Shown here: positions 1 to 6,264 of the stretch, piece after piece
Numbering within the stretch: the first letter of the stretch is position 1
Layout: each line of letters begins with the position of its first letter
NCBI GenBank assembly: GCA_963925675.1
Contig: CAWUSW010000028.1
Location: 1 to 6,701, forward strand
Reading direction: 5' to 3'
DNA: 6,701 nt
Source of the DNA: Eutrophocola sp963925675
GTDB lineage: Bacteria > Pseudomonadota > Gammaproteobacteria > Pseudomonadales > Pseudohongiellaceae
Notes under the pieces: model-generated
Database searches by the model: none
Told to the model about the DNA's origin: nothing
What the model saw: the letters and a program-made list of their open reading frames with translations, nothing else
Translations under genes and position numbers: made by a program

Positions 1-979
1 TTGTAGATACTTCTTCAGCGGGAAATTTATAAGCCATTGCCCAGCGCGGGGTACGAGCATTCATGCCCAATCTATTCTGCAAGGCAAAGTGATTTACTTT
101 TATGACAACACCGTCAATTTCATAATCAAGATTATTGCGTAGAGCCAAAACTTTCTGGCAGAAAGCAAAACTATCTACCACACCGGTGCACGTTTGGCGC
201 TCAGGGTTTACTGGCAGGCCCCAACTGTCAAAATACTCAAATACCTCACTCAATGAGTTTGGTAATTCACCGCCTTCGACCAGGCCATAGCTGTAACAAA
301 ACATGGTCAAAGGTCTTTTTGCAGTGACCCGCGAGTCCAGCTGCCGCAATGTCCCCGCTGCAGCATTACGGGGATTTACGAATACCTTCTCTCCCTCATC
401 AACAGCCTGTTTGTTCATGCGGGAAAAACCTGATTTGCTCATGTAGATTTCACCGCGTACTTCCAGACGTTCAGGTATACCCTTACCTTCGAGTCGCAGT
501 GGGATATCAGCGATAGTTTTTACATTGTGAGTAATATCTTCGCCGGTTTTGCCGTCCCCCCGGGTTGCAGCGCGTACCAGCAAGCCTGCTTCATAGAGGA
601 GACTGACCGCCACACCATCAATTTTAGGTTCACAGCTATATTCAATAGCATCCTCGATACCAAGGCGTTTCTGAATTCTGCTTTCGAATTTATGCAATTC
701 GCTCTCATCAAAAACCTTATCGAGAGAGAGCATGGGGAGTTCGTGAGTGATCTGTGTAAATCCGCCAAGAGGTTCGCTACCCACTCTTTGGCTGGGAGAG
801 TCTGCGCTGACAAGTTCTGGCCAGGCGCGTTCTATTTCCAGCAGGCGATCGAACAGGCCATCATATTCCTGATCAGTGATTTCCGGTGAGTCATCCCGGT
901 AATAGAGAATATTATGGTGTTCTATCTTTTTGCGAAGCTGCTGGAGCTCTGCGTCTAGATTGTTGGGGGGTGCTGCCAT
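1..979 (-). CDS. ligA: NAD-dependent DNA ligase LigA, N-terminal part (truncated by window edge)
   Basis: This enzyme seals 3'-OH/5'-phosphate nicks in duplex DNA using NAD+, joining Okazaki fragments and finishing excision repair. I translated 326 codons from the ATG at 979; the frame is open to base 1, so the gene continues outside the window (the family is usually about 670 residues). Domain Ia (about 1-72) carries the NMN-binding pattern Y26-Y27, D36, Y39-D40. The nucleotidyltransferase domain follows, with motif I CEPKIDG (adenylated lysine K119), the ATRGDGKTGED segment near 137-147, motif III LEVRGE (E177), motif IV EIDGVVIKV (D289, K294) and motif V YKFP (K318). All sit four residues beyond their E. 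coli LigA counterparts (K115, E173, D285, K290, K314). The OB fold, zinc finger, HhH and BRCT domains would lie outside. The start is fixed: AGGTGA lies 7 bases upstream, and no other usual start codon occurs before the in-frame stop at 1004-1006. It follows zipA by 65 bases, probably cotranscribed. Confidence 0.97.
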   Translation of the reverse strand, partial: MAAPPNNLDAELQQLRKKIEHHNILYYRDDSPEITDQEYDGLFDRLLEIERAWPELVSADSPSQRVGSEPLGGFTQITHELPMLSLDKVFDESELHKFESRIQKRLGIEDAIEYSCEPKIDGVAVSLLYEAGLLVRAATRGDGKTGEDITHNVKTIADIPLRLEGKGIPERLEVRGEIYMSKSGFSRMNKQAVDEGEKVFVNPRNAAAGTLRQLDSRVTAKRPLTMFCYSYGLVEGGELPNSLSEVFEYFDSWGLPVNPERQTCTGVVDSFAFCQKVLALRNNLDYEIDGVVIKVNHFALQNRLGMNARTPRWAMAYKFPAEEVST

Positions 980-986
980 TTTTGCA

Positions 987-992
987 TCACCT
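987..992 (-). promoter_or_regulatory. ligA ribosome binding site
   Basis: AGGTGA on the minus strand, 7 bases before the ligA ATG. It is the best Shine-Dalgarno match among the genes in the window and supports the chosen start, since the 65-base zipA-ligA gap leaves ligA needing its own initiation signal. Confidence 0.7.
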
Positions 993-1044
993 GAGAAAAG
1001 AATTCATGCAGTTATTAAGGTCAGGAAAATAGTTCTTCGCAGAG

Positions 1045-2214
1045 CTACTTTCTTGCCAGCATCTCCAGTTCAAAATCACGGATACGCTGGCGGCTATGCT
1101 CAATTGTTTGCCGGGTAAAAACACTTCTATCTTCATCTTTTAGCAGGACATCCAATTCGTTTTGCAAGGCCTCAGCAGTACTCAGCATTTCATCAAAGCA
1201 ATGCATATTGCCCAGATTGTTGGGTATTTGCATAAAGAAACTGACACCTGGTGTTGTAAAGTCTTCCATTTCACTCATGGAAAAAGTCCCTGGCTTAAGC
1301 ATATTCGCCATACTGAACATCACCGGGCCTTTCCCGCTAGTATCCGCGTGACGATGAAAAATACTCATCTCACCAAGCCTCATGCCCTGCTTGAGTAATA
1401 TTTTTAATAAATCTTTGCCTTCAATTTGAGTCTCTGATTTAGCCATGACATTAATAATAATGACTTCATGTGCCTGCTCATGCTCTTCATCTTCGTCCAT
1501 CTCCTCGTCATGCTCAGCGTCATGCTCAGATTCAAACAAGTCGTGGTGTTCCAGCTCCAGCTCACCTTGATCGTCGCGACTAAAAGTAAGATCCTGATCA
1601 CCAAAAGAAGGTTCGATTCTCTCATGCTGTGCATCACGCCCACTCAAAAAACCTTTCTTTTCCTGAGCTTGATGTGGACTCTCACTAGCAGAGTCATCTT
1701 CAATATCAAGATCCTCATCGTTCCATTCGCTCGCTTCATAGCCGTCATCGTCTTCATGGCTATCTTCATCAAGGTTATTATCAATCTCATCCTCTGAATC
1801 CCAGGAATCATGTTGCAGGTCTTGGTCTAATTCACTAATTTCTTCAGCGGCGTCAGGGTCATCCTGGACATCCCACTGGTCCTGAGCCTCAACTTCGGAT
1901 TCATTGTCAGAAGCATATTCCTCAATGTCATCGTCAGTGAGATCGACAGACTCCATCAACACCGGCACATCTATTTCTGCAGCTTCACTTTTCAGGGTTG
2001 AATTTGAACGGTTAATTGTCCGGGCACCCCCATTAGGGAGTTCTGATTTGGTCAGTGGGTCGGCAGGATCATCTCCTGCAACAGGGGGTATATTTTTGTC
2101 CAGTTTTACAACAATGCGATTTTTACGCTCAAGCCACTTGCGTCTAAATCCATCAAGCAGGATTAGCACGATAAAGATAATGACTATAATGGCTAACCAG
2201 TCTCTGATACCCAT
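1045..2214 (-). CDS. zipA: Cell division protein ZipA (FtsZ-binding inner-membrane anchor)
   Basis: ZipA tethers FtsZ polymers to the cytoplasmic membrane early in Z-ring assembly. The 389-residue product has the ZipA layout. An N-terminal membrane segment (about 6-20, WLAIIVIIFIVLILL) has almost nothing before it, as in an N-out, C-in anchor. A short basic stretch follows (RRKWLERK, 24-31), then a long linker, then the C-terminal FtsZ-binding domain (about 250-389). That domain matches E. coli ZipA closely: VIIINV, IFHRH, FSMANMLKPGTF, EDFTTPGVSFFMQIP, and the final helical part with QTIEHSRQRIRD. The linker is unusual: residues 81-250 hold 71 Asp/Glu, 5 Lys/Arg and only 4 Pro, whereas E. 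coli ZipA has a Pro/Gln-rich linker. At 389 residues it is longer than the 328 of E. coli, the extra length being in the linker. The start is fixed by an in-frame TAG four codons upstream; the ribosome site (GAGAAG, 4 bases away) is weak. smc lies upstream and ligA downstream on the same strand. Confidence 0.96.
   Translation of the reverse strand: MGIRDWLAIIVIIFIVLILLDGFRRKWLERKNRIVVKLDKNIPPVAGDDPADPLTKSELPNGGARTINRSNSTLKSEAAEIDVPVLMESVDLTDDDIEEYASDNESEVEAQDQWDVQDDPDAAEEISELDQDLQHDSWDSEDEIDNNLDEDSHEDDDGYEASEWNDEDLDIEDDSASESPHQAQEKKGFLSGRDAQHERIEPSFGDQDLTFSRDDQGELELEHHDLFESEHDAEHDEEMDEDEEHEQAHEVIIINVMAKSETQIEGKDLLKILLKQGMRLGEMSIFHRHADTSGKGPVMFSMANMLKPGTFSMSEMEDFTTPGVSFFMQIPNNLGNMHCFDEMLSTAEALQNELDVLLKDEDRSVFTRQTIEHSRQRIRDFELEMLARK
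1506..1529. repeat. Perfect 12-bp tandem duplication in the zipA linker
   Basis: CGTCATGCTCAG occurs twice head to tail, at 1506-1517 and 1518-1529 (plus-strand reading). It encodes the repeated SEHD/AEHD tetrapeptides near ZipA residues 229-236. The length is a multiple of three, so the frame is kept. It suggests that the acidic linker grows or shrinks by slippage. Confidence 0.85.
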
Positions 2215-2360
2215 ATATCTTCTCTAGTCTCTCTTTTCACTATCTCACTTTTATCTGTCTGAATAATGCCTTAAAGATAAAAGCCTAATACGTTATGGTT
2301 TTTTATGGCCTGATGAATACTCAGGGTCTTTTTATAATTTAACGTGCAATGACAAAACGA
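2215..2360 (-). other. smc-zipA intergenic leader with an inverted repeat
   Basis: A 146-base AT-rich gap between the smc stop and the zipA start. It contains a perfect 8-bp inverted repeat, CTTTTATC at 2248-2255 and GATAAAAG at 2276-2283, separated by 20 bases, ending about 34 bases before the zipA ATG. A second weak hairpin (CCTGA/TCAGG, 2309-2325) has a T run only on the plus-strand side, so it is not a terminator for smc. I found no sigma-70 promoter here with good boxes at good spacing. Readthrough from smc is the simplest way to express zipA, but the gap leaves room for an internal start or leader control. Confidence 0.5.
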
Positions 2361-5300
2361 TTATACCGCGACCATTTCCACCGCTTCATCGACATCAACC
2401 GCCACCAGTCTTGAAACACCAGGCTCATGCATAGTAACACCCATTAACTGATTGGCCTGTTCCATTGTAATTCTGTTATGTGTAATAAATATAAACTGCA
2501 CCAATGAAGACATCTCTTTAACCATATCAATATAGCGCCCAACATTGGCATCATCCAGAGGCGCATCAACCTCATCAAGCATACAAAACGGGGATGGATT
2601 AAGGCGAAATATCGAGAATACCAGCGCAATCGCAGTCATTGCTTTCTCACCACCTGACAATAGATGAATAGTGCTGTTTTTCTTACCTGGCGGTCTGGCC
2701 ATAATTTCGACACCAGTATCCAGTAAATCTTCGCCCACCATATTCAGGTAAGCATGCCCGCCACCAAAAACTTTAGGAAATAATTCCTGCAAGCCATTAT
2801 TAATTTTATCAAAGGTCTCCTTGAAGCGAGTCCTTGTTTCCTTGTCAATTTTTCGAATCGCATTTTGCAGTGTTTTCAGCGCGCGGTCCAGATCATCATT
2901 CTGATCATCCAGGTAGATCTTGCGCTCTGACTGGGTGTCATACTCATCAATAGCCGCCAGATTAATTGGCCCCAGGCGATTAATACGATTACCCAGTTTT
3001 TCAATTTCCTCTTCACAGAATTGTTCAGTAAGTTCTTCAGTGATCTGCTCGAGCACCTTTAACTTGTCATAGCCATTTTCCGATAACTGCTGTTCCAATG
3101 CGGCTCTTTTAACCGTATCCCCTTCAATTCCCAGACGGTTACTGACCAGGTCGTCGCGAATACGTTGTGACTCTTCCTGAGACTGGTTCCTGGCGCTATC
3201 CAGCTCCCGTTGCTGATGATCAGCTTCATCAACACGCGCTTTTGCAGCGCTCAAGTTACTTTCGATGGAGAGGCGCGAAGCCAGTTTTTGTTCCAGCTCT
3301 TCCTTTAATGCGGGTATCGGCACATCAGCTTGTTGTAGATATTCTTCCAACTGCTTCTCACGGCCTGCATAAGATTCCACCTGATTGGAGAGCCGCTCCA
3401 GATTGTGTTTCAGGGAATCCAGTTGTGCTGACAAGGTCTGATGTTCCATCGCCAGTTTGTGGAAATTATCCTTATCTGCAACGGCTTTTTCACGGGTTTG
3501 ATCCAGAGTCGTTCGGCAATCATCCCTGCCATCAATAAGAACTTCTCTACGAACTGTATGCTGCTCCATCTTGTCCAGAATCTGCTCGAGGTTTTCCCTG
3601 GACTTGCCAATATTGGTCTTTTCAATATCCAGCTGTTTTTCGAGACCGCTGATTTCTGTGGTCAAACGCTCACGGCGTTCTTCTATCTGCTCAATTTTAG
3701 TCAACTGGGCTGATTTATCTGAACTGGTCACAGAAAGAAGACGGTTTACTTCTGTGAGTTCTTTCAACAGGCCATCCCTGTCTTGTTCCAACGTCTGCAG
3801 GAGCGACTCTTCGCTGCTTAAAAGCTCTGTGCACTGCTGAATTTGTTTTTCAGCCACGCTTATATTACTTATAAGAGATTCCAATTCATTTTGACGCTGG
3901 ATAACCCCGGCTTTTTCATCAAAATCTTTAGCTATCCGCAGCCATGAAGGCCCCAGCCAGATACCCTGCGGGGTAATCAAGGATTCCCCAGGATTTAACT
4001 GCTGACGTAAAGACATGGCTTCCTGAAGCGAATCAACACAATAGATTCCATTCAGCAAGGCATTGAGATTTTGCGATGAGCGGACTTTCTCGGACAACAG
4101 CGCGGCCTGAATCACCGTGTTCCCGGGAGCTACAGCTGTCTGGTAAGCGGTATCGATGATATGAAGGTTGCCTTCAGTGAATTCGCCAAGCACCTCACTT
4201 ACAGTGTCCAGGTTATTGACACACACCGCTTGCAGACTTTCCCCCAGGACCATTTCCATAGCCCCCTGCCAGAGTTCATCTACTTGCAGGTTATCACCCA
4301 GTCTTGGATTAGCAGCCAGGTTATTGCGCTCAAGCCAGCTGACAGTACCTTGTGCATTCCTGCCAAGTGCCGCCTTCTGCAAAGCATCCAGCGAGGCTTT
4401 TTGGCCAACCATGGCCTGTAACTTACTGCGGCGTTCATTCAGCTCATTGTTGGTGGTCTTGATGCTCTGTCGTGTTTTATCAATTTTTTCATTCAGTGAT
4501 TGCTGGCTCGATTCGTGAGCAGTCTGCTTTTCCATCAGCAGCCTGAGGATTTCCTCAAGGCCTTCCAGGTCTGAGGCATTCGGCATTTCCAGATTTTCAA
4601 GTTCATGCTTCAGAGCTGATTTACGCTGTTTGCCGCGCTCCACAATATTTTCCAGGTGATTAATGCGTTCCTGCTCTACTTCTGCCTTCTGTGAGGTTTC
4701 GGCTGAATCTTCATTAAAATGATCCCACTCAAGCTGCCATTGATGCATTTTTTCTTCAGAGCTCACCAATGTAGAGGCCGATTCCTGCTCACTACTGCGG
4801 GCCACTTCAAGCTTCGGCGTCACTTCAGTAATCGCGCTTTCCAGCTCTGAAATTTTAGCGACATCTTGTTCCAGCTCACTTTGGAAATGCACAAGTGATT
4901 GCTTTATTTCGCCAAGATCGAGTTCCAGCTGCTGCTTGCGTTGCCCCTGATATTCAATATTTTGTTCAATCCGGGATATGTCGCTACCTAGTGAATAATA
5001 GGTACTCTGAATTTCCTGATAAGCATCATTAGATTCAGTGCTTTCCTGACGCATTTTTTCAATATCAGCTTCCAGTGAGCGCGTTCTTGCCACACTGGCT
5101 TCCAGTTTGATTTCCAGCTCGCTGATTTTCTCGCCAGCTGACGTTACTGTGTTATTGAAACGCTGCCATCTGAGCGCTTGCAGGTTTGCCGTGGTATCGC
5201 GTTCCTGCTGTTTAAATTCTTTATACTTTTCTGCTGCCCGGGCCTGGCGCTGAAGATGCTGCAGTTGTCGCTCAAGCTCCTCACGAATATCCGTCAGCCT

Positions 5301-5876
5301 CTCGAGGTTTTCCCGCGTACGTTTAATGCGATTTTCAGTTTCTCGTCGTCGTTCCTTGTACTTTGAAATACCGGCGGCTTCTTCGATAAACACGCGCAGC
5401 TCTTCAGGCTTGGATTCAATGAGATTAGACACCATGCCCTGCTCAATAATGGAATAACTGCGCGGTCCCAGCCCGGTGCCAAGAAAGATGTCCTGAATAT
5501 CCCGGCGACGGCACTTGGTACCATTAAGCATATAGGTGGACTGGGCTTCTGTATTCACAATGCGCTTTACTGAAATTTCAGTAAAAGCGGCATATTCGCC
5601 CTTGATGGTATGGTCGGAATTATCAAAGATCAGCTCTACAGTGGCCTGACCTACCGGCTTTCTGTTAGCGGAACCATTGAAAATGACATCGGTAAGATTC
5701 TCGCCACGCAGTTTACTGGCAGTGCTTTCGCCCATCACCCAGCGCACTGCATCAATAATATTGGATTTACCACAGCCGTTGGGACCAACGACGGCACAAA
5801 GATTACTGGGGAGGTTGACTGTTGTCGGGTCTACAAACGACTTGAATCCTGCAAGTTTAATACTATTAAGTCGCAT
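2361..5876 (-). CDS. smc: Chromosome segregation and condensation ATPase SMC
   Basis: This is the core subunit of the bacterial SMC condensin, expected to work with ScpA and ScpB (not in the window) as an ATP-driven DNA loop-extruding dimer. The 1171-residue length is normal for bacterial SMC. The N-terminal ATPase half starts MRLNSIKLAGFKSFVDP, with Walker A GPNGCGKSN (31-39), the Q-loop glutamine in YSIIEQG (Q146), and the FIEEAAGISKYKERR entry into the coiled coil (163-178). Charged heptad-like coiled coils span about 170-500 and 650-965. Between them the globular hinge (about 505-645) lacks coiled-coil character. The C-terminal head begins near LGPINLAAI (968) and carries the ABC signature LSGGEK (1073-1078), Walker B FCMLDEVD with catalytic E1102, the D-loop, and H1133 in FITHN. 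All ATPase motifs are intact. The start is certain: an in-frame TAA sits two codons upstream. The nearest Shine-Dalgarno-like AGGG is 12 bases from the ATG, longer than ideal. It is the first gene of the smc-zipA-ligA series. Confidence 0.98.
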   Translation of the reverse strand: MRLNSIKLAGFKSFVDPTTVNLPSNLCAVVGPNGCGKSNIIDAVRWVMGESTASKLRGENLTDVIFNGSANRKPVGQATVELIFDNSDHTIKGEYAAFTEISVKRIVNTEAQSTYMLNGTKCRRRDIQDIFLGTGLGPRSYSIIEQGMVSNLIESKPEELRVFIEEAAGISKYKERRRETENRIKRTRENLERLTDIREELERQLQHLQRQARAAEKYKEFKQQERDTTANLQALRWQRFNNTVTSAGEKISELEIKLEASVARTRSLEADIEKMRQESTESNDAYQEIQSTYYSLGSDISRIEQNIEYQGQRKQQLELDLGEIKQSLVHFQSELEQDVAKISELESAITEVTPKLEVARSSEQESASTLVSSEEKMHQWQLEWDHFNEDSAETSQKAEVEQERINHLENIVERGKQRKSALKHELENLEMPNASDLEGLEEILRLLMEKQTAHESSQQSLNEKIDKTRQSIKTTNNELNERRSKLQAMVGQKASLDALQKAALGRNAQGTVSWLERNNLAANPRLGDNLQVDELWQGAMEMVLGESLQAVCVNNLDTVSEVLGEFTEGNLHIIDTAYQTAVAPGNTVIQAALLSEKVRSSQNLNALLNGIYCVDSLQEAMSLRQQLNPGESLITPQGIWLGPSWLRIAKDFDEKAGVIQRQNELESLISNISVAEKQIQQCTELLSSEESLLQTLEQDRDGLLKELTEVNRLLSVTSSDKSAQLTKIEQIEERRERLTTEISGLEKQLDIEKTNIGKSRENLEQILDKMEQHTVRREVLIDGRDDCRTTLDQTREKAVADKDNFHKLAMEHQTLSAQLDSLKHNLERLSNQVESYAGREKQLEEYLQQADVPIPALKEELEQKLASRLSIESNLSAAKARVDEADHQQRELDSARNQSQEESQRIRDDLVSNRLGIEGDTVKRAALEQQLSENGYDKLKVLEQITEELTEQFCEEEIEKLGNRINRLGPINLAAIDEYDTQSERKIYLDDQNDDLDRALKTLQNAIRKIDKETRTRFKETFDKINNGLQELFPKVFGGGHAYLNMVGEDLLDTGVEIMARPPGKKNSTIHLLSGGEKAMTAIALVFSIFRLNPSPFCMLDEVDAPLDDANVGRYIDMVKEMSSLVQFIFITHNRITMEQANQLMGVTMHEPGVSRLVAVDVDEAVEMVAV

Positions 5877-5924
5877 TGATTATGAATACCCTGAAGCGAA
5901 AATGATCTACTTATTATTCGTAGA

Positions 5925-5930
5925 ATTTTA
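5925..5930 (-). promoter_or_regulatory. Candidate -10 box for smc
   Basis: TAAAAT on the minus strand, five of six matches to TATAAT, about 50 bases before the smc ATG. At 16-18 bases further upstream there is no good -35 match, so a sigma-70 assignment rests on the -10 alone. If real, the palindrome at 5958-5982 lies just upstream of the -35 area, where an activator or repressor could act. Confidence 0.25.
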
Positions 5931-5957
5931 TCCGATATGGAATACAAACTCATTAAG

Positions 5958-5982
5958 AATTTGTCCTCAAAGGGGACAAATT
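5958..5982. repeat. Interrupted palindrome upstream of smc (possible operator or hairpin)
   Basis: Perfect 9-bp arms AATTTGTCC (5958-5966) and GGACAAATT (5974-5982) flank a 7-base centre, TCAAAGG. The position is 81 bases before the smc start and about 280 bases before the wecA-like start. Neither side is followed by a T run, so it is not a typical intrinsic terminator. The two-fold symmetry would suit a dimeric regulator, but I do not recognise the site. Confidence 0.6.
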
Positions 5983-6146
5983 GCTTGCCAGACACAGAAT
6001 GTTTTTCAGATTATGGAAATACTGCTTCAGGAGCACTGCAGCTTGTTACTGATATGGCTAATAGTGGTATTTAACTTTCAGTGATAAAATGCCCGCCTTT
6101 CAGACAGTGAGCTCATAACAGCTTGAATCTTATATTATTTTTAATA

Positions 6147-6175
6147 TTGAAAGATCGCATGATGATTCTTACAAG
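6147..6175 (+). promoter_or_regulatory. Candidate sigma-70 promoter for the wecA-like gene
   Basis: TTGAAA (6147-6152) and TACAAG (6170-6175) are separated by 17 bases, five and four matches to consensus. A second -10-like box, TACAAT at 6194-6199 (five of six), lies closer to the gene but lacks a good -35. Either would give a leader of roughly 55-80 bases. In AT-rich DNA such matches are common by chance. Confidence 0.25.
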
Positions 6176-6177
6176 GT

Positions 6178-6202
6178 TTAATTGATATACAGATACAATT
6201 AA
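6178..6202. repeat. Interrupted palindrome TTAATTG-N11-CAATTAA upstream of the wecA-like gene
   Basis: Perfect 7-bp arms, TTAATTG (6178-6184) and CAATTAA (6196-6202), are 11 bases apart, so the arm centres are about 18 bases apart. The site ends 58 bases before the wecA-like ATG and overlaps the TACAAT box at 6194-6199. This is a reasonable geometry for a repressor operator, but the arms are AT-only apart from one base pair, so chance is a real alternative. Confidence 0.4.
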
Positions 6203-6219
6203 TCACATTTACAGCGCTA

Positions 6220-6264
6220 ATGAATATGGCGGTAGTCCTAATTATGGGTTTTCACGAAAGATGA
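6220..6264 (+). other. Possible 14-codon leader frame overlapping the wecA-like start
   Basis: A frame beginning ATG at 6220 reads MNMAVVLIMGFHER and stops at TGA 6262-6264. Its stop overlaps the start codon of the next gene as ATGA. In-frame ATGs also occur at 6226 and 6244. No clear Shine-Dalgarno precedes it. The overlap is the classic geometry of translational coupling, and the wecA-like gene itself has a poor ribosome site, but a frame this short can arise by chance. Confidence 0.2.

Larger units (their letters stand above)
5877..6260. other. Divergent intergenic region between smc and the wecA-like gene
   Basis: These 384 AT-rich bases contain no convincing protein gene and no recognisable tRNA or other known RNA. 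They must hold the promoters for both flanking genes. Structure seen: a 9-bp-arm interrupted palindrome at 5958-5982, a 7-bp-arm interrupted palindrome at 6178-6202, weak promoter-like boxes listed separately, a repeated CTTTCAG (6075-6081 and about 22 bases later), and a 14-codon frame just before the wecA-like start. The stretch from about 5990 to 6140 shows nothing I can name. Confidence 0.7.

Noticed and set aside
527..889. A 120-residue plus-strand frame, and a 97-residue minus-strand frame over 520-813.
   Set aside because: Both lie wholly within the ligA coding region, where the correct minus-strand frame gives unbroken LigA motifs, including K119 and RGDGKTGED. They show no domain or ribosome site.
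1468..1797. A 109-residue hydrophobic plus-strand frame that looks like a membrane protein.
   Set aside because: It is antisense to the ZipA acidic linker. Runs of GAT/GAA codons read as ATC/TTC (Ile/Phe) and related hydrophobic codons on the opposite strand, which explains the false membrane look. ZipA on the minus strand has clear family motifs.
2309..2335. Possible intrinsic terminator: CCTGA/TCAGG hairpin followed by CTTTTT.
   Set aside because: The stem is only 5 bp with a mismatch outside it, and the T run follows on the plus strand, where no gene runs into it. In the direction of smc transcription there is no T run after the stem.
3167..3840. Several frames of about 70-120 residues on both strands inside smc, with others near 4161-4518 and 5178-5524.
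   Set aside because: They are shadows of the intact 1171-codon smc frame. None has recognisable motifs or a convincing start.
5677..6084. A 135-residue plus-strand frame covering the smc start and part of the intergenic region.
   Set aside because: Its first half is antisense to the conserved SMC Walker A region and its second half is AT-rich intergenic sequence. It has no family resemblance or ribosome site.
5877..6260. Possible small RNA or tRNA gene in the divergent intergenic region.
   Set aside because: No cloverleaf, no GTTCGA-type T-loop and no hairpin with a T tract is visible. The two palindromes fit regulatory sites better, although an unknown RNA cannot be excluded without expression data.
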